The position numbers and the translations under genes were made by a program. This document shows, one piece after another, positions 21,935-34,439 of a stretch of DNA of 64,000 nt. This stretch comes from Coriolopsis trogii (Eukaryota; Basidiomycota; Agaricomycetes; Polyporales; Polyporaceae): contig JAHYIO010000001.1 of NCBI GenBank assembly GCA_020543525.1, positions 3,658,001 to 3,722,000 of the forward strand. Direction: 5' to 3'. The notes beneath the pieces were generated by a model. The model was not told the origin of the DNA and did no database searches. It saw only the letters and a list, made by a program, of their open reading frames with translations. Positions within the stretch are counted from its first letter, which is position 1. Each line of letters begins with the position of its first letter.

Positions 21935-24900
21935 CTAGAAGTACAAGCTGGCTGCGAATACAACTGGTGGTATACCGTGAGCGGGCGGGAATAGCGTTAC
22001 AATCATGTATAGGGGGGACGTACTGTCTCGTTTGATCTTGATTTGTGCTTCTTCCATTTTCTTGAACAGCTCTGCGTCGCCGATGACACGCGCTGCATCC
22101 CTCACTTCCCGACACGTCTCGTCGAGTCGGTTGATGACACGCACGATGGTGCCTTCCGCGACGTCTGTGAGGTCCGTGATCTGCTCGAACGGCTGTCGAC
22201 GAACAATCAGACACAGATACATACACGCAGTCCCAAACCCTCCCATTCAGGCACTCACCATTCCCTTCGCCCACTCGTAGACGACCTCGACGAGGCCGGG
22301 CTTGAGCATGCGGAACTCCTCCTCGGCGACCTTGTTCCGATCGCGGACCTGCTCGACGCGGTCCGCGATCGCCATGATCGCGGCGAGCCCTTCTTGGAGC
22401 TTGGGCGGGATGACGGGCTCGACGTCCGTCTTCTCTTGGAAGACGAAGCAGGAGAGGAGGGCGACGACCTCTTCGGGCTCGTATGCCGCGAGGGTGTTCT
22501 CGAGGATGAGCTCTGTCAGGACGAGCTCGTTCGCGGAGTTGATCTGTGTGCGTGCGCGGTTAGCGGTCAGCCTGTGTCGGGCGTGTCGGTCGACACTGGC
22601 AGTGTGAGCTGACCTCGCACGCGACGCGCCCTTTGAGGAGGACGGTCGAGTTGTCATCGATGAACTTGAGCTCTTTGAGGACTTCGATGCGCTGCTCGTA
22701 GTCCGGGATGAGCTCCAGGTTCTGGTCCGAGAGCGCGTTCTTCAGAGCGGCGATGTTTGCTTCGAGCACCTTCTTGCCGTGCGTGAACATATACTGTCAC
22801 AAACGTAAGGGCGGCATCGCCGTCAGAGTCAGCACACAAAGAGGAGAAAGCACGTAGTCGCACATGTTCTTCAAAATTTGGACACGACGTGCATGTGAAT
22901 GTCTCCAGCTGGGTAACGAGCGCCTTCCTCCGTTGCAATAGCTCGTGGAACTCCAGCACGCGGGTCCTCCCCCAGTCGGCCTCGGGGATGGTTCCCGCTT
23001 GCAGCCACTCGTTGAGAACACCACGGAGACCGTCGAGTGCCGCATACATCGCCTTTTTCTTATGCGAGTGAACGATATCGGTGACGTCGATCTAAGAGAG
23101 CAAGGATTAGAGACGGAAACGATTCTTGCTATTTCTGGGCTGACCTTGAGGCTTTGGTACGCCGCCATGGCAATGCTGCTCGCAGGTATCTGTACGACCT
23201 CGTACTCAGGGTCATCGACTAGAAGGTCCTCTGGTCTGGGCGGCCAGCGGGGCGGCAAGGCCTGAGCGTCAACATCTGCGAATGGCTGTGAGACCATGTC
23301 TGAGGAATGCCTGAATTCCTGCGCACCTCTCTTCTTGCTCTTCTTGTGCGCTGCTGACACCATAGCGAGGACATAATATAGCTTCTCCTTCTCCTCACTT
23401 TTTGGTGTGGCCAAGGAAGATACACCTTTCAGAAACACACCGATATTCCACTTGAAGTGCTGTGAAAGGCATGGAGTTGATGAATTATGATAAGCGGTCG
23501 TATGATGGCCCATGTAACTCACACCGTCCCTGAGGACCAGGACCCTCCCCGGAGTTAGGTATCGCCCGCCTTTGAGAACTGCGGTTGCCAGTATTTGGTG
23601 GTTGAGGTCGACTATCTCGCTCGAGATGTCCCAGAGTCGTTCGATTTCCGGAGCACATATATCGCACTGCAATTGAGGCATGCTCGACAATTGCCGCTCC
23701 GTCTGCGCAAGATAACGTTAGTTTCATGTCTTGATATCGGAGCGCTCGCGGACGACCGATGCACGGAAAGACGCACCTCTGCCACCTTCTTCTGATTCTC
23801 TGGAACCATTCTCTGGGAGGCATTTTCTGAGAAACTGCGTTTTATCATCTCCTCCACCCGCAGCGCCTCCACCCGGAGTAGGTTCAGGATCATATTGTAC
23901 GTCAGGCGGAACTGCGACTTCAGTTTCGTAGGCTCTCCAAGAATCATCGTCTGAAGAGTCGTTTGCTATCCACGACATAGCAGCGGTCAGCAACTCCTCA
24001 ATGTCGCTTGGCTGCATCCCTGAAACGTACCTCTGGGCAGTCATCATTCGCCACGATGATTACCGTTCCGGTCGGGTCCAGTCCACGGCGGCCCGCCCGT
24101 CCAGCCATTTGCGTATACTCTCCGGGAAGAATTTCCCTGAAGCTACGCCCATCGTGCTTCCTGATGTGCGAGAATACAACGCATTTCGCTGGCATATTGA
24201 CACCCTGGGACGTGCGGTCCTCGGCGTATCAGCGCATACAATCGGTATCCGGGAGCGCTCAGAACACTGACCATTGCGAAGGTCTCTGTTGCGAACAGAA
24301 CCTTGACTAAACCGCGCGCGAAGAGAATCTCGACAACCTACGATCAGACGTCAGTCCGTCATGTACGGAAAAGAGAGTCTTCTCCGCCGACCTCTTTGAC
24401 GATTGGCAGAAGGCCGCCATGGTGAACGCCAATGCCACGCGAAAGTAGGTCCCGCATCCGGCGAATTTGCGGTAGTTGTCGGTCGGAACCTAAGTCTCAG
24501 ACATGAGAGATCATGTTAGGGACAGTAACTGGTACCTTGCCCACCTTTCAAGCGAGAGAGCGCCTTCTCGATGGCAACATGGATCTCGCTCTTCTCGACG
24601 GCGGTGCATAAATCGGCGTTAGTGAGTGTACCGGCGTTCTCCTCGCAACGCTTCTTGGAAAAGGTGAACACCACGACGGGGAGGAGAGAGCGCTTGCGCA
24701 GATTGCCAAGCAAATGGACGTAGAGGTTTTTGTCCGGTTGGTGAAACGTTCTCGAGGGTCCTCCTCCTCGAGGAGCCACAGCGCCACGAGCTGGAACCCC
24801 ACCACGCTGGGCTCCACGACCCTGCTGGCCTCCTCTGCCGCCAGGCTGTCCACCGCGCTGGCCCCGCTGCGGCGCCCCCGCCCGTGCGCCCAGCTTCTGC

Positions 24901-26966
24901 ACCGGCGGAAGACCTGCGGCTTCGCGCTCCTTGTCTTGTTTCCGACGCAACGCCTCGCCGGCATCTTTATACCTAGGTATGCATGCCCATACAAACGCTT
25001 AGTTAGAAGCCAAAAATCATGGCTACGGGAGGTTAGGCACGCTCACCCTTGCGTGAGGAACCTTCGGTCGGCGTCTACAATCTTGTGCAAGTCTCTTCCG
25101 GCATAGAGGTAGTGTTCGAGCGGGACCGGTCGCTTGGCGGTGGAGATAACGTATATATCCTTCTTCTTCGTGCGCCTGCAAAACCGGTCAGAGCGGGTGT
25201 ACACATGGAATGCGAGCGATTCGCGCACCCAACCCAGTCTGCGAACTCCTTCGTATTCGGCACTGTCGCGGAGAGAAGGATGATATTCACATGATCCGGA
25301 AGCATGATGATGACCTCTTCCCATACGACTCCACGCTATACCATGCGAACATGAGGGAACGACCGGGGGGCGAAACTCCGGGCCACTTACCTCCGCGTCG
25401 TTAACATAGTGTACCTCGTCGAAGATCACAAATTCCACGTCCCGGATGAGGTCGGCGCCCTTGTAGAGCATGCTGCGCAAAATCTCCGTGGTCATGATGA
25501 GACAGTTCGCTTCTGGATTGATCTGGACGTCGCCCGTCAGAATGCCTACAGACGCAGCGCCGAAAGTCTGCTTGAAGTCACGGTATTTCTGGTTTGAGAG
25601 TGCCTTAATCGGTGAAGTGTAGATAGCCCTGGATAGGGGAACCGTGAGAGAGGTGCACACGGAGAACGCGAAGGAGACGTGCGAACCTGGTCATATGTTT
25701 CGCTGCCAGGGCGATGGCGTATTCCGCTACTACCGTCTTCCCCGCCGATGTATGAGCTGCGACGAAGACGGAGTCACCCATTTCTAGATGATACACAGCC
25801 TCTTTCTGGAAGGTGTCGAGCTCAAAGGGATACTGAAGGGAGTCAGCTATGGAGTAAACAACGTAGAGCTCGAGGCAGTCAATACCTTGTGTGCCATATC
25901 TGGAACAAGTTCATGGAAATTGGTCATCGGCTTATTGACATCGATCTCGTGGGCCCAGTCCCGTTTCTGCACATTTGCTCGGCGTAGCTGGCGGCGCACG
26001 GTCGAGACAGGGTTTAGATGGTCCCGCTAAGCGATTGTATGTGGTCTGTTAGTCCCAGGCATGCGGAGCCGGTGAGTGTAAATCACATACCGTGGTCGGT
26101 AGGAGTTCATCGACGTCCGATACGCCGTTGAGCGCTGCGGGATTACCGTCTATCTCGTCTTCTGCAAATTCTGGATTCGCCTGCAGCGTCTGCATTAGAT
26201 TATACGAGAAGCAGGAAAAGCAGTGCATATACCAAGGTATCGTTGTCAAGGGTACTTCTGGCGACTGCACCGAGTCCGACAAGATCTGGGTCCATATTAT
26301 CTCCGCTATCCCCTGGCAGGCGTAGGCCTCTCGACAGTCCAGGAGCAACAGTCCTGAGTTGAGAAGAACCCTCTTGCAAGTCAATCACATCCTCTGGCGA
26401 TGATACTTTGTCCAGTCCTCCGGGCCAGAAAGGGACGTATCCGGCTTTTCCTCGAACAAAGTTGCGAGTGGGACCCGGAGCACGGTCCAAAGAAGTTGAT
26501 GTAAGACCAGTGGAGACACGAGGATTAGAGATCTGGAATTGCGAGTAGTGTCATTCGCGAGTACCGGCCGCGATTCTTCGTACGCACCTCGGAGTAGCCG
26601 GTCACCCTGCCTTGCAACCCCGTGCGCACAAATGTGAGGCTCGTAGGAGGCGGAGATGGCTCATACTTCAATAACGAGGTGACCGAGAACTTCGTCTCCC
26701 AGTGTCTGCATGCAACTCCCGATTGTAAGCATATATATCAGACCATGTGTGCCTCCTAGGCCCGGGAAACCTTACAGCTGATATGTCGGAAGCCAATGGC
26801 CAGGGAGAGTTTGCTTGGGAAGCAACAAATTCTCTTCAATGTGATCGTGGACTTGGGCTTTTGTCGGTAGAGTAGAGAGTCCCAGGCCGGCAAGGAGGCT
26901 GTCGGCGTTGCCAGGAAGAGGATTCATAATCTGGTCAACGATGACTCCATGGTCCTCAGAAGTCAT
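21935..26966 (-). CDS. SKI2: Superkiller helicase Ski2, cytoplasmic exosome cofactor
   Basis: Twenty-one minus-strand exons give 1264 residues: 26966-26776, 26705-26588, 26532-26233, 26189-26091, 26026-25886, 25832-25687, 25628-25391, 25335-25229, 25175-25047, 24972-24545, 24489-24392, 24337-24272, 24204-24031, 23950-23777, 23702-23523, 23459-23145, 23091-22864, 22793-22614, 22543-22259, 22192-22024, 21963-21935. Ski2 unwinds RNA and feeds it to the cytoplasmic exosome in 3'-5' decay. The N-terminal Ski2-specific [17 protein letters not shown] separates it from nuclear Mtr4. Walker A AHTSAGKT is at 309-316, the DEVH box at 402-405, SAT and [10 protein letters not shown] follow. An RGG-rich insert lies between the RecA lobes. 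The C-terminus ends IVFAASLYF, as in the family. All exon phases agree. Confidence 0.95.
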
Positions 26967-27727
26967 AACCGCGATGTTAATTTGCTTTCCAGATACCGAT
27001 CTACTCCCAGTTGTAGTATTACGATTAAAAAATGAACTGAAAACGAAGAACGTACACAGCGGATGTCAAGTGGCAACTTGCACAAGGCCCGGAAACATTT
27101 TGGGCGGCCCTGGCGCTTTGGGATATTAAGCGCCTGGCCTCTGGGTGCCATCATGACTCGGATCGTATGTCAGACTGTAACGTTCAACTTCTCGTTTTGG
27201 GTACCATGAACCCCCCCCCCTCCCCCCCTTTGACCGAAACCGAGGCCATATAGTAGATTCTCTGACATCCAAGACTTCCGACGTTTATGACCCGGGGGCA
27301 GCATGAAGTATAGCGGTGGAGGCTCGCTACGTAACCGAGCGCATAATCGCACCTGTACACTACACTATATTTGTGTAAGTCCAGAACCTTGTTTGTCGTC
27401 TGGCAGATTTTCGACGCTCAAGGACATCGAGCGTGGCATTGCCAGTTAGCATCACTACAACCGCGTAGCAACTGTGCATTTGCAATCAGCACACCGCGAA
27501 AACGAGATGGAGAGACCAATGTATACCGGGCGCTGCATATGGTCGCTAGCCCTCGGACGGTATTGCTAGTGCCTCCGCATGCATCGCATCGTGATGCTGT
27601 GCGTCTTCCACAACCACAACCACCGCATCGACTCGCCAGAAGCCACAGTCTATTTGCAACACTGTTGACTATCAGCTCAGGCCCGGCGTCGTGGGGATGA
27701 AGCAATGGAGTCACTATAACGCGGCCT
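26967..27727. other. Divergent promoter region with poly-C tract
   Basis: This region lies between the Ski2 start (minus) and the membrane-protein start (plus). It contains C10-T-C7 at 27211-27228. No TATA consensus or gene could be supported. Confidence 0.5.
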
Positions 27728-29715
27728 ATGCCTCCGCCGCGTTACGTTTTCCCTCTCCTCTTTATCCAGCTCACTCTGACTGACACCATGAGCGAGTATA
27801 CAGTCAGCATAGACGACACGAGCTCCTTCATCACTTATCGGCCTCACGGTGTGTCCATCTTGTTGCTATCGCGCAGGCGTCAGTACCTGTTCTAAAGAGC
27901 TCCCCGTATTGCAGGAGACGGAGGCGTTGGAGATTGGACGAATACGGGCTGGCAACCATGGTTCTCCGATCAGGGTTTCAGCAGTTCTGGGGGCGAGCGT
28001 GGAAGCGGCGAATCCTTGCACATAACAGCCTTCCCGGGGGCAAGCCTGGACTTCTTGTTCCATGGTGCGTCTGCCCATTCTGTGATACCAAGATGCAGAT
28101 TTGACCCTAAGCATGTCGTCTTAGGCACGGCAGTATCCCTTTATGGTAGTGCCAACTGCACTTATGATGTCAGTGTCGATGGCGAGATGACCACACACCA
28201 AGCGGCAACGGATAGTTTGTTGTACATCAAAACAGGTCTTAGCCAAGGAACGCATAACGTATCTCTGATCGCACACCCCTCGGACGGGACTTCTCTTTCC
28301 TTTGACAGAGCAGATATCGGTCGACCCATTCCTAGCGAGTGCGTAGGACTGTACCCCTACGCCTACATATCGTTTATCTGACATCCGCGCAGAGGTAGTG
28401 CACCATCGGTTGTGATGTATGACGCCTCCAAGACGGACTTCATCAAGTACAACGGCCCTTGGACACAAAAAACTGATCCTCAGATACCCAGTACCGAGCA
28501 CCCCGCACCGTATTACGAAGTGGAATCCGCACCAGCATCGATTTTCTTCACTTTCCAAGGATCTGCTGTGGCTGTGAATGGCTCGCGAAACTGGGGGGAT
28601 TGGACGTACTCGGTAGTGAGTGACTGTCGATCTCTCATCATTCACCACAAGTTCACCTTCGGAAGGACTTGGATGGCACTACTACGACCTACAATGCAAG
28701 TACCATGTGGTTAATCGGAGATGCCTTGTTGTTCTACCAAGACGGTCTGGACCCCTCCAAGAACCATTCAGTTCAGCTCACGCCGACTGTCGGGGGAGGG
28801 TTCAAATTCTGGCTCAACTCCGTCACCATCTTCGGGTCAGACTCCAATGCCCAGACCAGCGGCAGTGCAAGTTCAACTAGTAGCACCACAAGGTGTGTCG
28901 TATTCGTTTCACCGAAATTACCCGGTCCATAACATCTCTCGTCTGTATTGTCTAGCGCGAGCGCTTCTGCCCCGGGAGGGACTCTGGGTGCATCATCGTC
29001 GAGTACGCACAAGTCCAACGCGGGAACAATCGCGGGTGCTGTCATTGGAGCCGTCATCGGTCTCATGGTCATAATAGGTGCCTGCCTCTACTGTCTGAGA
29101 CGCAGGGCCGCCACGAAGCGGGCATCGGCGGCGGCCATGGCGGCGTCATTCCTGGACTCCGAGGCGGCGCACAAACCCACACTCCCTCCTGTGGCGCCCA
29201 CGGACCAGCTGGACGATGTGGTCGTCGTACATTCCACGTCGCCAAGCGAAACGCAAACCGCCACAAACACTATCCGAACCGTCCCTTCCTCCAAGTTCCT
29301 CAGGGAGCAAACGGCAGCAATGGCGGCGGCGGCGGCTAGGGTCAACAGAGATGGGAGTGCAGATGCCGTAACGGTGCCTTCTGTGTCTTCCCCATCGGAC
29401 TCGGACCCGTCCCGAGCCCACACCACCGGCCATGGGCCTCCCTCGACCGTGGCCTCGTCCGAGCCCTCGTCTTCTTCCACTGCCGCGGCACTATCTCCAC
29501 CGTCGCAACGGGGCCAAAGGGGCACTGACCCGCTGCGCACGGACCCGGGAACGGCGGTTGTCCCCAGCACCGGCGCCGGCGCCGACTCGAATACGACCGC
29601 GGCGGTAGACCGCCTCATCCAGATAATCGTCGACCGGATTGGCGACCGCACACAGGGTGGCAGCTTGCCAAGCGGGCAGCCTGACCTTGATCCTCCGCCG
29701 CAGTACGATGGATGA
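27728..29715 (+). CDS. Single-pass membrane protein with two extracellular beta-type repeats
   Basis: Six exons (27728-27848, 27915-28064, 28125-28338, 28393-28615, 28666-28892, 28956-29715) give 564 residues. The ATG at 27728 is chosen over the one at 27788 because it adds a signal peptide (PPPRYVFPLLFIQLTLT). The ectodomain has two similar halves with GTAVSLYGS...TYDVSVDG and GSAVAVNGS...WTYSVDLDG, resembling a repeated carbohydrate-binding-like fold, plus several N-glycosylation sites. A Ser/Thr stalk leads to a transmembrane helix near 336-359 (AGAVIGAVIGLMVIIGACLYCL) and an RRR stop-transfer. The roughly 200-residue tail is Ser/Thr/Pro-rich. I recognise this as a common basidiomycete surface-protein architecture without assigned function. 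The donor used at 28339 has an alternative nearby. Confidence 0.8.
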
Positions 29716-30204
29716 TACGTACAAGCTTGCGTATGCGTAATGAGGTGTGGTCGCTCTTGGGACATCAGTACATGCCATATAAATTGTGATTCTCATCCTC
29801 CGTTCTTTGCCCGACGTCTCGCCCTTTCTTGTGTCTTCACTCCCTTGAGCCATCCAATTCCTTCTTTTATCGTCCTCCTTGGGTTGTTCAACGCACGGGG
29901 GCATGACACTCCACTTAGCGCACCTTATTAAATGCTACTCATGCATAACATCTAATACTCGCTCTGTCATATGCTCTCCATCGCTCGCATCATGCGTGGG
30001 GATTGCTGTATACATGTCGTGTTCCGTGCTTTCCGATCCGCATTCACATCTAATACGTGATGGTGCATACGCGATGAATTCGAAGCATGAGACCGACAAA
30101 GTGATTGCAACAAGTACGTGGGGCTAGACTACAAATGCACAGCGACTATTACATATTATTATTAAGCTAAAGTACCTGTGGAATAATATCCGTGTGGAAA
30201 GGAT
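29716..30204. other. Convergent 3' intergenic region
   Basis: The space lies between the stops of the membrane-protein gene (plus) and the methyltransferase gene (minus). It is AT-richer than its surroundings and should hold both 3' UTRs. No other feature is visible. Confidence 0.55.
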
Positions 30205-31725
30205 TCATGGTTTCCTCCGCGCGTACACGCTTTGCACGCGGATGTAGGTCTGGGTTGATGCATCGAGGAGCTCCTGCTCAGCCCTGCCTTCTAGGTCCTC
30301 GACAGTGTCGAGGTCGACGTCGTTGCTGAGCAGAAGAGGGCGGCCGGATTTGAGGAATGCCTGTGTGCACGCGGCATTAGAACAGGCTTCCGCAGCTCCT
30401 GACATAACTTGTACTCACCCGTATGTCATCCCGCATCATAGCACCTGTCCGGTTGTCACGAGCGGTCGCAAGATCATCGCCATGCTTCCAGGGACACGTC
30501 GGGAACCAGAACTCGTTGTAGACCTCGTCTTCGAGGTTAGGATTGGCCGCAATCCACTGCAAGAGGTGATTGGCAGCCGCTGGCTCGCCTCCGCGTTGTT
30601 CGACGGCGACGTTGACCACATTCATCCACCGAGCGATATAGGGAATCTCCTCCTCGGGACGATCAGGAAGGATAGGCTTCTTGTTGGCATCGTAGACACG
30701 AAAGTCGAACTCGATGACCTGAATGAGACCCCGGGGACGCAGCGTCTGGGTCATTTCGTCGATCAGGCCCTGGTAGTCTCGGATCTAAGATAGAGGTAAG
30801 CGGATTTCCAAATTGGGCGGGTGAGAAGACACGGAGATTGCATCAAGATGTGATCAGATCTAATATTGGGCTGGCGCGGAGCCGATATAGAAGCCGAACA
30901 GGAACAAACACGCACCCCGGATGAGACCAGACGAGCATGCGTGACGTCGAACGAACTGTAAAAGTGCTGTAGGCCCAGGTTGATGTCGTCCACCTCGCTC
31001 CTGCGAGCTCTAATGAGCTCATGTCGTCTCTAAAGGTCAAGGGACACATACCGGCAATTGGGAGGCATGTTTCTAGCCCGAGAAGCATCAATAAACCCGC
31101 CGGCATTGTACGCGCATGCACACTCACAGGTCTTGCATGGGCACGAGGTCAACTGCAACCGCGCTGCAATTTGGAAAGTCTCGAGCGACGTCAAGTATCC
31201 TGGAAACAAGCTTAGGAACAGCGCTCGCGGATATAGGGCGCACGCACCAGCTACCGCTTCCACAACCGAGATCAAGAACCGTCTTCTCCCCCGGAACAGC
31301 ATCTGCGAGAATTTCAACCAGGGGTGGTGGGTACTTGCCCATGACTTCAGCGAACATGAGATGTTGATAGTCTGGGTATCGCGTGAGGAGTAGACTAGAC
31401 GGAAACCTGAATTGCGCGCACCTAACCGCTCGTACTCCTCATCATCCGCAGGAAGGCGGTAGACCTCCGAATAGTTGTTGATTCCTCGACCGAACTCATG
31501 GCGGTAGGAGGCAGCGCGCAAAGAGCTGGTCATGGAGTAAACGGATGGCGCTGGAGAGGCTGAACGCATCTCCCAGTCTTGTGATGTGGCAGAAGTGGAA
31601 ACGCTATGGGCATAGCGCATGCTGGAAGTGCTGCCCGAGGCGATGGAGTAGCGATCATCTTCCATATCGGCTTCGGCGTCAAACTGGTTGTAGGCAGAGT
31701 GCATGTATGAATAGGCGGCGTGCAT
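30205..31725 (-). CDS. SAM-dependent methyltransferase, class I
   Basis: Seven minus-strand exons (31725-31422, 31371-31248, 31199-31128, 31072-31052, 31000-30916, 30784-30419, 30360-30205) give 375 residues. The SAM-binding motif LDLGCGSGSW is at 134-143 across an intron, followed by the acidic VAVDLVP, the VDDINLGL segment and the post-core LRPRGLIQVIEFDFRVYD. The N-terminal 90 residues are Ser-rich and disordered, then YSEVYRLPADDEEYERL leads into the core. Basidiomycetes carry many such enzymes; the substrate is unknown. Exon 4 is only 21 nt. The start at 31725 is preferred over an in-frame ATG at 31854 because a TATA-like TATATAAAC on this strand lies between them (31798-31806). Confidence 0.88.
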
Positions 31726-31797
31726 GGGTAGGCCAGAGGAGAGGGGCAGTAGTGCTAGGATTCGGGATGGGAGTCGAATCAGGCGTGGCAAGCCATG

Positions 31798-31806
31798 GTT
31801 TATATA
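31798..31806 (-). promoter_or_regulatory. TATA-like element of the methyltransferase gene
   Basis: On the minus strand the sequence reads TATATAAAC about 75 nt upstream of the chosen ATG at 31725. Its position argues against translation from the upstream in-frame ATG at 31854. Confidence 0.5.
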
Positions 31807-34439
31807 GAGAGCAGCGAAGGACACAGCGGCGGAGGACTTGAAGGAATACCGCATCCCGCACGAATCGGACTCTCACGTGCTCCAATGTCATTGGCCTGGA
31901 GGGACATCTCCGTTCACCGATGTGTGACGCCGGTCGTGACACGCTGCCTCTCCTGCCCGATCAAGCTGGCTTCGGAGGGACTGCAATCATTCCGACAGAA
32001 CGGCTCTGTCGTCTCCTTGGCTCGTGCCTACTTATCCGAGGCATGTCCTGCGCTCGCTTGTCTGCCATGCAGCCCCATGTAGCCGCCCCTCGGCCGGACA
32101 CTCTCCTCCTCCTCCACCCGGGCCACATTCCCGACGGCGTCTCCGTGTATTCACCAGATCTCGATTGCGTGCCACCGCGCCTGCCAGACCAGCTTCCGAC
32201 TCGGGCACGTCTTCTCCTTCTGTCTTCTCTGATGGTCCGTGCACTCCCCCCCGATCGCAGCACGAATATCGGCCCATCTCCTGCTCGAGTCCACGAGCTC
32301 TCTTCGTGGGGTTCCCCTCCTCCCAATCCATCGTCACAAATTAATATCAACGGCCTTCACATGTGCGGTCCGACCCGCATCTCTGACCCGACGGTCGTCG
32401 TCAGAATCGCATCGGCGGAACACGGAGTCTTCTCAGGCCTGCCTCGTGTGCTCGACGTAGCTGCAGCCTGAACTCCACCGACTTCAACGTCGTGTCAAAC
32501 GATTCCTCGTCCGCCTTGAGAGCATTGATTCGTGTTCGCTCGTTCTGCAGTCCTTCTCACCCCTGCCAGGTGGATGCGGCGGTATTTGTTGTTACCTGCC
32601 TTCGTATGTAGCGTGGTCCGCCCTCTCGACCATGCGTTCTTACCAGCTGATCTTGGCTCGCCGCGTCTAGTTTACCCACTTTATCCGCCGGGCAATACAT
32701 CGCCGATCCTTGCGCTCGTCAAGTACCGAGCTTTACCGCCTCGCGACACATGGGAAGTGTTGTCTGCTCTCTGGCTTTCTACCATTCCGCGTGGAATCAC
32801 CGATGGCGCTTTTGCGCCTCCTATTGCAACACGAGTCTTCTTGTGGCTGAAGAAACGCACATGTCCAACTCTATCGGAATGAGGTCCCGGTTAGTCGGAG
32901 AAACGAGTTCCACGACCGCTCTCCGACTAGGTTTGTTCAGTCCAGTCAAACACGCGATGGGGTGAAGATGCTAATGGTAATGTTTACAGCTGCCGGCGGT
33001 CACCCCAACTTCGATCCTTCGCCTCGGCCTAGACTTTGCGCTGGCTTTGATGTTGTCGCCCACAGACCGAGCGTTTGTCCCTGGCATATATTCGTGAACT
33101 CAACCCGAGCGGTCTTGACCGTGTGCTGCAGCCCTGACTTATAACACAGACGAAGCCGCCAGTCACGTTGCATGAGAATAGCCCCCATGCGCCTAACAAC
33201 GCCTCTCAGGTTGATGAATTCGTGCTCTCGTGCTCAAGAGACAAACTAACCTTCTTGTTGCAGCGAAGAGAGAAGAGAATACTCTTCCGTGAAACGAATG
33301 CCCCGCCATCTTGGGAGCGTGGCTGCGCCCTCGCACCTGCCCATACATCCCCGTGCGGATGCCCGCCGTACACCTCGACTCTCATAGGCCATGCGCGTCA
33401 TGCGAAGCCTATGACGACACTTTGCCCTTGAAACGCTTGATAATGAAAGCAAGCTACCTTGCCACTTGTGTGGTACCTCGAGCGGAAGCTCGGCATACTA
33501 CTCCCCTCCTTCACGAAGTGAGCTAAAGTATACATGCCCGATAGCTGTTGGGAAGCCTAATACAGCTTACGGGGTCGCCGTTTCCCTATCAGGCGGCGTT
33601 GGTCCCAACACAACTTCCGGTGGCAGAAGAGCGCAACATCCTGGGACCGCCTTCATGCTCTTCGTAACCTCGGCATTTCGCATCCTGTGGTCTAATACCT
33701 CCGCGCTTGACAGCGCCGGACGTTGTAAACGGTGCCGAGGATGCACAGAACGTCGTGCGTGAGTGTCTCGCCGATGCGAAGGTGTGATCGCATGCGACTG
33801 CCCACGCAGGCTTACTTAGCAATGACGTCTTGTAGGTTGTTGTCCCTGTTCTCACCACGGTACCCGGGTACTAGCTAGGTCCGCACAGCCCGGCGAACAT
33901 CCTGCGTGTGCTTCATGACGGCCGCACATGATATGAGTTTGAGGTCGGTGGGTATGCCATGGCACTATACTGTCCAGCATCGCAACCTTCGTATATTCGT
34001 CTGCTCCCCATTCTACTCATGACACCCTCTAGTAGCCTCTCTCCATGCGTCAACGTCCTGATGGTCCACAGGCAGCGTGCACCCGTAGGCCACTTTACGC
34101 CCCATCCTTCTGTCCAAAACATACACGTATGTTCCCATCCACTGTATGAAGGTGCCAAACGGGGCAAACAAGCACCGCAAAGCTACACACGACGAGGACT
34201 AATCTCGGTTACCCGGTCTCCACCTCTGTCCGCCCCAGTCACGATCAACACGAGCCCATTCAGCGGCTGCAGTGCGCAACGACGCGTTTAACCCCGCCGC
34301 TTCCCTGACCTGAGACACCGTCCGGGGTCGGCAAGAGAGCTCGGTCCCGGAGATTGCGCCGGTCGCCCGTTGGCATGCGCAGTGAGGGTAGGCGAGCAAT
34401 CACCGACGGACTCGGTTTGGGTCATGTACACGGCCAAAT
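31807..34439. other. Intergenic region with coding-like but unassignable frames
   Basis: Plus-strand frames around 31920-32471 and 32024-32344 show Ser/Pro-rich, protein-like composition, and 32480-33150 has further fragments in shifting frames. I could not chain them with consistent splice sites or recognise a family. They may be a decayed gene, a rapidly evolving gene or chance. From 33430 to 34430 I see nothing definite. Confidence 0.3.

Noticed and set aside
31726..31854. Longer N-terminus of the methyltransferase from the ATG at 31854
   Set aside because: A TATA-like element lies inside the extension, so the transcript most likely starts downstream of that ATG.
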